Of a DNA stretch of 62,026 bases, positions 16,161 through 23,852 are shown piece after piece. The stretch lies in assembly GCA_964370115.1 (NCBI GenBank), contig CAYJIA010000009.1, positions 1 to 62,026 of the forward strand, written 5' to 3'. The position numbers were made by a program, and so were the translations under genes. Origin of the DNA: SIG603 sp964370115. Its GTDB lineage: Bacteria > Bacillota > Clostridia > Oscillospirales > Acutalibacteraceae. Under the pieces are notes generated by a model. That model did no database searches. It was not told the origin of the DNA and worked only from the letters and a program-made list of their open reading frames with translations. Position 1 is the stretch's first letter. Every line of letters starts with the position of its first letter.

Positions 16161-17498
16161 CTACGAAATCTCTGGCACGGCAAATTCGTCGCCTGTGCTT
16201 TTCACCCAGGCTGTTAGCTCGTCATTTAATTCTATCAGCTTTTGTCTGTATTTTGTGTTGTGTGCAAGGTTTACAAACTCGTATGGATCTTCGTTTAAGT
16301 CGTGCATAATCCACGGCATATTTTCAAAACACACATATTTGTACCCGTCATTTGTAACAACGCCACGCCAAGGTTTGTCGACCGAATCATAATGCCCCGT
16401 TGGAATTACTGACTGAATATATGCACTTTGTGGCACATACTCAGGGCTTTTTTTATCGGTTAATCTAAGGTAGGAATAGTCTGTGCCCTGCATAAATTTC
16501 GGGACTTCAATTCCACAAAGACCAAGGCTAGTCGGCGCTATATCCACATGATTTATAGGCACATTTGGTATTTCTCCGACGCCTCTTCCGTCGTATTGCA
16601 TGGGTTTTTCGCCCGAAATTATAAAAGGAACTCTCAATGATTCTTCAAAAGGCGAAGTTTTGTGGAACTGCCCGTGACTTCCTTGCATATCGCCATGATC
16701 GCTAAAGAAAATTATGTGCGTATCAAAAAGCATATTGTTTCTTTCTAAAGTTTTTATAATTCTACCCACATTATAATCCAAGTTTTCAATCATTGCATAA
16801 TAACCTGCAAGTTGTTGTCTGGCAAGCTTTTCTATTGAGTGCACGCTTGGCACATTTTCTCTTAACGTAACAGAAGCTGCGTTGTGGTTTGCCATGTATT
16901 TTTCGGGTGCCATGTATGGATTATGCGGTGGTTGCACCGAAAGGACTGCAAAAAAAGGCTCCTCGTCTTCTTTTTTATCGTCTATGTAGTCTATCATTAA
17001 ATCTGTTAGGCAATCGGTTTCGTATCCGTCAAGTCTATAGTGAAATGCGCCGTCGCCTTCACCACCATGCACCCAACAATCCCACTGGCTGTTGTTATTT
17101 TCATAGCCTGTAAAATGTTTAAACCCACCGCGCCTGTCTGGAGGTATTATATGCATGGCTGCCCTTCCGTTTTTTTCCTCAAATCCGTCCAAATGCCATT
17201 TTCCTATATAGCAGGTGTCGTAACCGTTCGTGTTAAATACATCTGCCACTGTTGTCATCTGTGGGTCGAGTCGCATTTCATGCCCCGGAACCGCCTTGTG
17301 TGGATATAATCCTGTAAGCATGGAGCCTCTAAACGGGCAACAAAGCGGAACGCCACCCACGGCACTTGTAAGGTTAACTCCACTTGTTGCAAGTCTATCT
17401 AAATTTGGTGTAAATACATTTGGATCCCCGTTTATTCCAAGTGCCTGTGCCCTGTGTTGGTCAGACATTATCCATAGCACATTAGGTCTTTTACTCAT
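16161..17498 (-). CDS. Cys-type sulfatase 1
   Basis: A 445-residue alkaline-phosphatase superfamily sulfatase. Metal ligands appear in NVLWIMSDQHRA and IIFFSDHGDMQGSHG. The active-site signature C-x-P-x-R is Cys53 in LCCPFRGS, which must be converted to formylglycine, in anaerobes by a radical SAM maturase (anSME). No maturase is encoded in the window. There is no signal peptide, so the enzyme is cytoplasmic or the substrate is imported. It follows sulfatase 2 with a 16 bp gap. The substrate, probably a sulfated sugar or aryl sulfate, cannot be told. Confidence 0.9.
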   Translation of the reverse strand: MSKRPNVLWIMSDQHRAQALGINGDPNVFTPNLDRLATSGVNLTSAVGGVPLCCPFRGSMLTGLYPHKAVPGHEMRLDPQMTTVADVFNTNGYDTCYIGKWHLDGFEEKNGRAAMHIIPPDRRGGFKHFTGYENNNSQWDCWVHGGEGDGAFHYRLDGYETDCLTDLMIDYIDDKKEDEEPFFAVLSVQPPHNPYMAPEKYMANHNAASVTLRENVPSVHSIEKLARQQLAGYYAMIENLDYNVGRIIKTLERNNMLFDTHIIFFSDHGDMQGSHGQFHKTSPFEESLRVPFIISGEKPMQYDGRGVGEIPNVPINHVDIAPTSLGLCGIEVPKFMQGTDYSYLRLTDKKSPEYVPQSAYIQSVIPTGHYDSVDKPWRGVVTNDGYKYVCFENMPWIMHDLNEDPYEFVNLAHNTKYRQKLIELNDELTAWVKSTGDEFAVPEIS

Positions 17499-17514
17499 TT
17501 TTTATTTTCCCTTC

Positions 17515-18993
17515 TCATTTGTAATATTTTGAGTTTACATCTCTCTCATACATTTTCAAAAGTTTTTCTATTTGATCTCCGCGTTCTGTTACCTTTAATC
17601 TATCTACATAAGACTTTAGTGCTCCTCGAGAGTGCAACGGGCCACCCTCTTTCATAACTGTCCACATTGGGTCTGTATCAGACGTAGAGTTTGCCATCAT
17701 TTCGTATTCCCAGTCTAAAATAAGTCTTGCACCTTTATCGGCAATTTCTCTTTTTTCTTTTAATAGGTTTTTGGTTTGGTGCGGATCTTCTTTAATATTA
17801 AATAGCATTTCACGCTCAAACATATGATATCCACCGTGAACAGTTCTTATATAAATGTAATCATCAAATCTTACCGAGCGCTGACAAACATGGGCGCACT
17901 GGCTCAAAACTACATATTCATAGCCATTGTCGTCCTCTTTCTTAAGGACTTTTGCATAGCTTTTTCCGTCCCAGTTTTCTCTTTTTTCTTGGCCTAACAG
18001 TTCTGCCATAGTAGGTGCTAAGTCAAGATTTAGTCTAAGTTTGTCGTCTCTTTCTCCTTTTGCCATAGAGGGCCACTTGATAATCATTGGTATGTTACAG
18101 CAAGGGTGGTCTGCCGTTGCGTGCTCTGCATATAGACCTAGCTCTCCCATGTTCTCGCCATGGTCAGAAGTCACGATTATCGCCGTATCCTCATAAATAC
18201 CGTTCTGCTTTAATACGTCTAGAAGCATTTTTACGTTATCGTCGGCAAATTTTATGCCACAGTCGTATGCATCCATAAACGACTTCAACTCGTCTAAATC
18301 CTTTACACTGCCAGGATGTCTTGGATACATTGGGTTTTCATTGTCATCCCACATAGAAATTTCCCTTGAGCTATGAGGTCCTACATGTGCCCTGTGCTCT
18401 TTAAATATTTCCTCATTTATCCAGTCATCGGGCAAAGGTTCATTTTCAAATGGATTTCCAAATTCTTCGGGTGCCCTGTATGGCGTGTGCGGATCCCAAA
18501 TATGATAATGTAAAAACCAGTTGTCATTTTTAGCATTATCCTCAAGCCATTTTAATGCGATTGGAGTCACTTCCTCTGCACTTTCCATACCGCCTTTTCC
18601 CATGTTATGCATTTCATTAAAACCTGCATTAAACCACCAAGCAGAGTGACGCTCTGCAAAAGTGCTGATTGATGCCGTGTAAAAACCTGCGTTTCTAAAC
18701 ACATTAAAAAGATTGTTGTCCGATATAGTGTCCGTAAAACTTCGTGGTTCTCCCTCAAGCCTCATGTCCGCTGCGGTTCCGCCGTGTCCGACAATGCCTG
18801 TATGTATGCCGTACATGCCAGTCGCAAGGCATGCGCGCGACGGAAGGCATGGCGCGTTTGGTGTATAGTAATTGTCAAAAATTACGCCCTCTTTCGCAAT
18901 TTCGTCAATGCAAGGCGTCGTATTTCTGCCATAACCATAGCAACCCATGTGGTCTGGTCTTAGTGTGTCGATGTCGATAAATAAAACTCTCAT
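17515..18993 (-). CDS. Cys-type sulfatase 2
   Basis: The start is placed at the ATG of MRVLFIDIDTLRPDHMGCYG behind AAAGGGGA, giving 492 residues; an upstream in-frame ATG at 19050 would add an unlikely tail overlapping the promoter. The formylglycine signature is Cys49 in APCLPSRACL. Metal-binding segments are IDIDTLRPDH and IIVTSDHGENMGELG. It is clearly related to but distinct from sulfatase 1, and the two form an operon. No transporter or maturase accompanies them. Cytoplasmic location is likely as no signal peptide is seen. Confidence 0.9.
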   Translation of the reverse strand: MRVLFIDIDTLRPDHMGCYGYGRNTTPCIDEIAKEGVIFDNYYTPNAPCLPSRACLATGMYGIHTGIVGHGGTAADMRLEGEPRSFTDTISDNNLFNVFRNAGFYTASISTFAERHSAWWFNAGFNEMHNMGKGGMESAEEVTPIALKWLEDNAKNDNWFLHYHIWDPHTPYRAPEEFGNPFENEPLPDDWINEEIFKEHRAHVGPHSSREISMWDDNENPMYPRHPGSVKDLDELKSFMDAYDCGIKFADDNVKMLLDVLKQNGIYEDTAIIVTSDHGENMGELGLYAEHATADHPCCNIPMIIKWPSMAKGERDDKLRLNLDLAPTMAELLGQEKRENWDGKSYAKVLKKEDDNGYEYVVLSQCAHVCQRSVRFDDYIYIRTVHGGYHMFEREMLFNIKEDPHQTKNLLKEKREIADKGARLILDWEYEMMANSTSDTDPMWTVMKEGGPLHSRGALKSYVDRLKVTERGDQIEKLLKMYERDVNSKYYK

Positions 18994-19028
18994 GAAAATT
19001 TCCCCTTTCAAAGTTTGCATATAGTTAC

Positions 19029-19057
19029 ATCGTATAGTTTTATAACTCAAATGTCAA
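19029..19057 (-). promoter_or_regulatory. Sulfatase operon promoter
   Basis: TTGACA (19057-19052), 17 bp, TACGAT (19034-19029), about 35 bp upstream of the sulfatase 2 start. Confidence 0.6.
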
Positions 19058-19168
19058 GCAAATTTGTTGAATTCTTTATTGATTATGCGAAAAAAATATT
19101 AAACTCAACTACTTAAACCGATTTTTGCCGCATAGATATTAACAGACTAAATATAAAGGTGTGTTGAT

Positions 19169-19468
19169 ATGTTTAATTTTGTAGAAGAACGAGCCATGAT
19201 ACTTGGAAGATATATAGTAGAAAATAACGCCACCGTAAGAAACGCCGCAAAACAGTTTGGCGTAAGCAAAAGCACTGTACATAAAGACGTCAGTCACCGG
19301 TTGAAAATGTTCAACTATGGTCTTTATAAAGATGTTAAATCTGTTTTGGACACAAACAAGGCTTGCAGGCACATAAGGGGAGGAATGGCGACTAAACTTA
19401 AGTACGAAGAACTAAAGCACGAAGAGCTAAAGCACGAAGAGCTAAAGCACGAAAAAACTTTGACATGA
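19169..19468 (+). CDS. spoIIID: Sporulation transcription factor SpoIIID with repeat tail
   Basis: Residues 1-79 match SpoIIID closely: YIVENNATVRNAAKQFGVSKSTVHKDVSHRL is the helix-turn-helix and RGGMATKLKY the conserved basic end. In sporulating bacteria it acts in the mother cell, switching from sigma-E to sigma-K programmes. The remaining 20 residues are three copies of the pentad EELKH plus a short end, encoded by three 15 bp units, and are not part of the usual protein. The 99 residues compare with about 85-93 in relatives. Its ribosome site AAAGGTGTG is moderate. It is direct evidence that the host sporulates or descends from a sporulator. Confidence 0.93.
   Translation: MFNFVEERAMILGRYIVENNATVRNAAKQFGVSKSTVHKDVSHRLKMFNYGLYKDVKSVLDTNKACRHIRGGMATKLKYEELKHEELKHEELKHEKTLT
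19406..19450 (+). repeat. 15 bp tandem repeat in the 3' end of spoIIID
   Basis: Three head-to-tail copies of GAAGAGCTAAAGCAC (the first has GAAGAACTAAAGCAC) encode the repeated pentad EELKH. The unit length is a multiple of three, so copy-number change would keep the frame. Confidence 0.9.
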
Positions 19469-19487
19469 CTTGTAAATTATCCTTGAT

Positions 19488-19533
19488 TTTTGACGGTTAG
19501 AGCGTTACAATAAACGTAACAGAACCGTCAAAA
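19488..19533. repeat. Nested inverted repeat upstream of the recombinase-like gene
   Basis: TTTTGACGGTT (19488-19498) and AACCGTCAAAA (19523-19533) are perfect 11 bp arms. Inside lies GTTAC (19504-19508) with GTAAC (19516-19520). The whole spans 46 bp and ends 16 bp before the next ATG. There is no T-run after it on the plus strand, so it is a poor terminator for spoIIID. It could be a protein-binding or recombination site. Confidence 0.7.
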
Positions 19534-19549
19534 TGAAAGGACTGATAAA

Positions 19550-20485
19550 ATGAAAAAGCAGAATTATAAATTTCCAAATTCAATTTATGGCTACGACCGA
19601 ACAAGCGAAAACCCCTCAAAGATTATTTTAAATGAATTTGAGGCGGACGTCATTCGTCAGATTTTTGACCTTTACATAAACAGCGGTCAAGGGGCTTTAA
19701 AAATCGCCACTCTTTTAAATCAAAAAAATATACTTACAAAAAGAAAATGCACATGGTCGCAAAACTCAGTAGCCAGAATTTTACACAACGAAATTTACAC
19801 CGGAATAACCTTTGATAAAAACAGCAATCTAAAGATAATAGATAAAGAAGTCTTTGAGCTAGCAAATAACATCTCTACTAGTCGTTGCACATCTTTAAAG
19901 CTTGCCCATCGCCGTCAAAGCAACAAAAACTCATTTTCTTCTATCCTTCGCTGTAAATGTTGTGGCTATAGTTTTAGACGACTCAAGCGTGAATATAAAA
20001 ATGTAATTATCTCTTGGGTGTGCAGTGGCAGAAATTCAAAGGGAAAAGATTTTTGCCCAAATTCAACTAAAATTTTAGAAAGCGATTTGATTAATCACCT
20101 TAAAGAACATTTTTTAAATATTCTAAATAATAAAAAAGCTTTTGCAAAAGAAGTTTTTGGAGATTTATATATCCCTAAAAAAGAGAATACAGCTCAGTTA
20201 AAAGAACTCTTGGAAAAAACTAGTAAGGCAGAAAAAAAGCTTAAAAAATCTGGTGCTTCAGAAAAAATTAATAAAAAAATTAAAAAATATCAAGAAAAGA
20301 TTAACCTGCTTAATGCAAATTTAGAAAATAGACAAAGACAAGATTTACAGATTGAAAAATTATTTGGCGATATATCTGACGTAATTTCACAAGAGCATTT
20401 TGACAACGAAGCTTTAAAAAAAGTCGCCTCGCAAATTATTGTAGGCGAAAACGGTGATATAAATATTAAGTTTGTTATCACTTAA
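19550..20485 (+). CDS. Serine recombinase-like DNA-binding protein lacking the catalytic domain
   Basis: The 311 residues begin directly with the Recombinase domain (KFPNSIYGYDRTSENPSKII to ILHNEIYTGI, about 6-85), continue with a zinc beta-ribbon with Cys pairs in LRCKCCGYSF and VCSGR...FCPN (about 128-165), and end in a lysine-rich coiled coil (about 205-265). The N-terminal resolvase domain of about 150 residues with the serine nucleophile is absent, and the 81 bp upstream have no room for it. The gene has a ribosome site (AAAGGACTG) and an undamaged frame, so it seems expressed. It could be a DNA-binding regulator, a helper for another recombinase, or a remnant. An inverted repeat lies just upstream. 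Confidence 0.8.
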   Translation: MKKQNYKFPNSIYGYDRTSENPSKIILNEFEADVIRQIFDLYINSGQGALKIATLLNQKNILTKRKCTWSQNSVARILHNEIYTGITFDKNSNLKIIDKEVFELANNISTSRCTSLKLAHRRQSNKNSFSSILRCKCCGYSFRRLKREYKNVIISWVCSGRNSKGKDFCPNSTKILESDLINHLKEHFLNILNNKKAFAKEVFGDLYIPKKENTAQLKELLEKTSKAEKKLKKSGASEKINKKIKKYQEKINLLNANLENRQRQDLQIEKLFGDISDVISQEHFDNEALKKVASQIIVGENGDINIKFVIT

Positions 20486-20615
20486 ATTTACGACAAAAGT
20501 CAAATTTAATTACAGCTTGTAATGTTTTACTTCTTAGATGAAATAATACATAAAATACGCCACAATTATTCACAGAATAGACACTGAAAGTTAAAATAAA
20601 AACAATAATCACTAT

Positions 20616-20644
20616 TGATTTACCTCTATAAAAAGCGTATAGTT
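20616..20644 (+). promoter_or_regulatory. msrAB promoter
   Basis: TTGATT (20616-20621), 17 bp, TATAGT (20639-20644), 50 bp before the GTG start. Between 20486 and this point I see nothing else. Confidence 0.6.
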
Positions 20645-20695
20645 AACTTAGGAAAACTAATACACATTGCACGATTTTTATAAGGAGGTGTTATT

Positions 20696-21850
20696 GTGCA
20701 AAAAAGAAAATCTATAATCGCACTTATCATTGTCGCGTTATTCGTGACAGGAATATTTGCTGTACAGGGCTATACATCGAAAAGTGAGGATAAAGAGGAA
20801 ATGAAAAAAGAAACAGTCACAGTAAAAGAAGAAATCACCGATATAAACGCACTTGTCGAAGAAAAAAATCTCAAGACAATTTATCTTGCAGGAGGTTGTT
20901 TCTGGGGTGTTGAAGCCTATATGTCACGAATAGCCGGTGTATACGACAGCGTGTCTGGATATGCAAACGGCAAGACGGAAAATCCTTCATACGAAAATGT
21001 TTTGTACGATGACACAGGACATGCCGAGACCGTGAAAGTTGTATATGATGAAAATCAGGTAAGCCTTGAGGAACTTTTGGACAAATTTTTCAAGGTGGTC
21101 GACCCTACTACTCTTAACAAGCAAGGAAACGACGTCGGCACGCAGTACCGTTCTGGAATTTACTATGTAGACGAAAGCGATGCTTCTGTCATAGAAAATA
21201 AAATCACGGACTTATCTAATGAGTACGACGAGGAAATTGTGGTAGAGGTTACTCCTCTTGATAATTTTTATTTAGCAGAAGAATACCATCAAGACTATCT
21301 TGAAAAAAATCCAAACGGCTACTGTCATATAAATCTAAACGCTATGAACGACACCGAGGACGAGCTTATCGACGAGGAAGACTATCCTGCTCCAAGCGAG
21401 GACGTGATAAAGTCGACTTTGAGCGAGCTTGAATACAATGTAACCCGAAACGAGGGTACAGAGCGCGCATTCTCGCATGAATTAAACGACAATTATGAAG
21501 TCGGAATTTATGTCGATATCATAACGGGCGAACCATTGTTTTTATCGACAGATAAATATGATTCGGGAACGGGTTGGCCGAGTTTTACAAAACCTATTTC
21601 AGATGAAGTTTTGATTGAAAACGCAGACGCATTTAGCGCTTTTACAGGAACCGAGATTAAAAGCCGCTCTGGCGAAAATCATTTAGGCCATGTATTCAAC
21701 GACGGCCCTACATCTGAGGGCGGGTTGAGATACTGTATGAACGGCTCTGCGCTCCGCTTTGTAGATTATAATTCTATGACCGAAGAGGGCTATGGATATC
21801 TTAAACATCTATTGGAAAACGACAGCTCTGTGAATATAATTTCCGAGTAA
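20696..21850 (+). CDS. msrAB: Exported MsrA-MsrB fusion, peptide methionine sulfoxide reductase
   Basis: Starts at GTG behind TAAGGAGGTG. Residues 6-25 form a signal peptide or anchor (IIALIIVALFVTGIFAVQG) with no lipobox cysteine. MsrA (about 60-215) has catalytic Cys68 in GGCFWGVEAY and EYHQDYLEKNP. MsrB (about 235-375) has GTGWPSF, RSGENHLGHVF and catalytic Cys347 in RYCMNGSALRF. Together they reduce both S and R forms of methionine sulfoxide. The MsrB zinc CxxC pairs are not visible. The acidic linker and signal point to repair of surface proteins; the thiol donor is not encoded nearby. Confidence 0.95.
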   Translation: MQKRKSIIALIIVALFVTGIFAVQGYTSKSEDKEEMKKETVTVKEEITDINALVEEKNLKTIYLAGGCFWGVEAYMSRIAGVYDSVSGYANGKTENPSYENVLYDDTGHAETVKVVYDENQVSLEELLDKFFKVVDPTTLNKQGNDVGTQYRSGIYYVDESDASVIENKITDLSNEYDEEIVVEVTPLDNFYLAEEYHQDYLEKNPNGYCHINLNAMNDTEDELIDEEDYPAPSEDVIKSTLSELEYNVTRNEGTERAFSHELNDNYEVGIYVDIITGEPLFLSTDKYDSGTGWPSFTKPISDEVLIENADAFSAFTGTEIKSRSGENHLGHVFNDGPTSEGGLRYCMNGSALRFVDYNSMTEEGYGYLKHLLENDSSVNIISE

Positions 21851-21879
21851 ATAACTTTACCTTTTTACCTAAAACAGCA

Positions 21880-21921
21880 AAAAACCGTGGCGAATATGAA
21901 AAATCATTCGCCACGGTTTTA
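21880..21921. terminator. Bidirectional terminator
   Basis: AAAACCGTGGCGAAT pairs with ATTCGCCACGGTTTT around a short loop, between convergent msrAB and the QueD-like gene. Confidence 0.88.
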
Positions 21922-21945
21922 TTTAGGTCCTTTTACAAATAATTA

Positions 21946-22512
21946 TTATGCTTTTTTATAGCCACATTTTGGGCAAACTCCGTCTTTGTCCAGTGCTATT
22001 CCGCAAAGTGGACAGCGCTCTATATCATTTTTTGTCTCAAAATCTGCCGATGCCGCATTCACTCCGCTTGTAAAGGTGAGTTTGACTATATTTAGCTTGT
22101 CTTTTAGTAAATCATAGACAATTTTTATCATGCCCTCGACGGTCATTGTCTCTTTTGTCACGACTAATCTACAGTCGGGATATGCCGTTGCAAGCTCGGT
22201 CTTAAACGCCTCCCCCTTCATTTGATTTTGTGGTGTGCCGTCTTTAATCCCCGTGTCCTCATAGACTTTTAAAATCGCAGGTAGCAGTGGGTCGTCTTCT
22301 CTTAACACCAATGCATGGTCAAAGTTTTTTAGCAAGTCCCACGCAGTTTTTTGGATTTCATTACATGGAAAAACCATGTTGACTCCCATGTTAACTGTGT
22401 CTTCGACCTCAATTGTGAGTATTCCTGTGTGTCCGTGCAGATACTGCGCCTCGCCCTTAAACCCGTAAAATCTGTGCGCGTATTGCAAATCTAGTTTCGC
22501 TATGCTTCTCAT
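21946..22512 (-). CDS. 6-pyruvoyl-tetrahydropterin synthase/QueD-like protein with zinc ribbon
   Basis: The start is set at ATG 22512 by GGAGG 8 bp upstream, giving 188 residues; a long upstream extension is non-coding. His13 (AHRF), His26 and His28 (LHGHTG) match the three zinc ligands of the T-fold PTPS/QueD family. The Cys that normally stands four residues before the HGH motif in QueD is Ala here, so the canonical carboxy-tetrahydropterin reaction is doubtful. A C-terminal zinc ribbon CPLCG...CPKCG (from about residue 167) is appended. No other queuosine or pterin genes are close. The insert between HGH and FDHAL is also longer than in typical QueD. Confidence 0.8.
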   Translation of the reverse strand: MRSIAKLDLQYAHRFYGFKGEAQYLHGHTGILTIEVEDTVNMGVNMVFPCNEIQKTAWDLLKNFDHALVLREDDPLLPAILKVYEDTGIKDGTPQNQMKGEAFKTELATAYPDCRLVVTKETMTVEGMIKIVYDLLKDKLNIVKLTFTSGVNAASADFETKNDIERCPLCGIALDKDGVCPKCGYKKA

Positions 22513-22554
22513 GATAAACCTCCTTGATTTTTGTGTGAATGTGTTTGTGGTTAC

Positions 22555-22583
22555 AGTATACTCGCTTTTATGTGAAAAATCAA
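22555..22583 (-). promoter_or_regulatory. Promoter of the QueD-like gene
   Basis: TTGATT (22583-22578), 17 bp, TATACT (22560-22555) on the minus strand. Confidence 0.6.
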
Positions 22584-22699
22584 CAGTAATTATTAATATT
22601 GTTTTTGTATTTTTACATATAAGGCTTGTCACTTTATCACAAATTAGTTTACAATTAAAAATTCCCATGATATAATTGTCGAAAAAAAGGAGATTTGTT

Positions 22700-23233
22700 A
22701 TGGACATCATACGAGTTATCACGGATAAAGATTTTGAGCTTTCTACGCTTTTTGTGGACGTTTACGAAACTCGCACCGCCTCTCGTGGAATTGTCGTGAG
22801 AGAAAATGGTGACATAGCGGTGTTTAATAAGAAGAATAAAAATGAATACAAACTGCCAGGTGGAGGAATTGAAGATGGCGAAACTCCAGAACAAGCATTT
22901 ATAAGAGAAGTTTTGGAAGAAACTGGCGCACAGGTAGAAATCGTTCAAACGCTTGGCATAATAGAGGAGCAAAAAACGCACAGCAAATTCCAACAAATAT
23001 CTCATGTCTTTGTCGGAAAAGTTTTAAGTGAAACACATGAACTCAGTCTTACTAAAAAAGAAGAGGACGAGGGTGGCTCCATTTTGTGGATGAATCCGCA
23101 AGAGGCACTAGAAAAAATCACTAACTGTATAAATGACTTGGTTGCTAGCAAATACGAAAATGTATATCAAACAAAGTTTATCGTCTTTAGAGACAGGTGT
23201 ATTTTAGAGCATTATTTAAAAATACAGGGGTGA
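22700..23233 (+). CDS. Nudix hydrolase 1
   Basis: Start at ATG 22700 behind AAAAAGGAG, 177 residues. The Nudix box is complete: GGGIEDGETPEQAFIREVLEETG matches G-x5-E-x7-REUxEExGU. Such enzymes cleave nucleoside diphosphates linked to another moiety; the substrate cannot be told. A -10 like TATAAT at about 22672-22677 precedes it. It is divergent from the QueD-like gene and convergent with Nudix hydrolase 2, to which it is not closely similar. Confidence 0.85.
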   Translation: MDIIRVITDKDFELSTLFVDVYETRTASRGIVVRENGDIAVFNKKNKNEYKLPGGGIEDGETPEQAFIREVLEETGAQVEIVQTLGIIEEQKTHSKFQQISHVFVGKVLSETHELSLTKKEEDEGGSILWMNPQEALEKITNCINDLVASKYENVYQTKFIVFRDRCILEHYLKIQG

Positions 23234-23336
23234 CGTTTCGTCGTCTGTTAAATTTTTCGTAAATTTCGGTATAGACGATAATGGAGTCATTTACTTTCCA
23301 TAAATTAAAATAAGCAATCGACTAAGATTTACCGAT

Positions 23337-23381
23337 AAAAAATAAGCCGACACCTCGTTGAAATGTCAGCTTGTTTTTTAT
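23337..23381. terminator. Terminator between the two Nudix genes
   Basis: AAATAAGCCGACA pairs imperfectly with TGTCAGCTTGTTTTTT. The 100 bp before it (23234-23336) show nothing recognisable. Confidence 0.7.
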
Positions 23382-23390
23382 ATTGTATTG

Positions 23391-23852
23391 TCATATTTGT
23401 ATGATGTTTCTCAATAATTTTTCGTTTAATTCATACAGTGCTATTTTTTGGTCACTGTAATAAACCAAATCATAAGCTTTGTCATATCCTAGCCATTGCA
23501 CGGCATTGTGTTCATCTGATAAAATAATGTCACCATTAAATTGCATGGCATAAAAATACATTGGTATAACAACTGTTTTATTTCCCCAAATTTTTCTTGT
23601 TTCTTCTAAAAAAATATTATCAGGTAAATAACTTACACTATCTAACTGATACAAGGGGTTGTTCTCTTTTATTCCAGTTTCTTCATATATCTCTCGTCGA
23701 GCACCTTCTTCTAGGGTTTCCGTATTCTCTAAACCTCCGCATACTCCTTGCCAACAAAACTCCATGTCCGCTCTTTGAAAAATAGCATACTCAAAACAAT
23801 TGTCATTCTTTCTAAATAAAAATATGTGAACTTGTTTAGCTTGTCTTGACAT
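23391..23852 (-). CDS. Nudix hydrolase 2
   Basis: Start at ATG 23852, set by GGGAGGA six bases upstream, giving 153 residues (MSRQAKQVHIFLFRKND). The Nudix box GGLENTETLEEGARREIYEETG is intact. The segment VHIFLFRKNDNCFEYAIFQR resembles dATP/dihydroneopterin-triphosphate pyrophosphohydrolase relatives (MutT/NudB-like), but the substrate is uncertain. It overlaps the end of the upstream HAD gene by 17 bp and must be co-transcribed with it. Confidence 0.85.
   Translation of the reverse strand: MSRQAKQVHIFLFRKNDNCFEYAIFQRADMEFCWQGVCGGLENTETLEEGARREIYEETGIKENNPLYQLDSVSYLPDNIFLEETRKIWGNKTVVIPMYFYAMQFNGDIILSDEHNAVQWLGYDKAYDLVYYSDQKIALYELNEKLLRNIIQI

Noticed and set aside
19406..19450. Short direct repeats that could suggest a CRISPR array
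   Set aside because: The 15 bp units are adjacent without spacers and encode an in-frame protein tail.
19550..20485. A complete integrative element or insertion sequence
   Set aside because: The recombinase-like gene lacks its catalytic domain, and no cargo, terminal repeats or attachment pair is visible.
22513..22722. N-terminal extension of the QueD-like protein by 70 residues
   Set aside because: It covers the promoter of the gene and part of the divergent Nudix gene; GGAGG marks ATG 22512 as the start.
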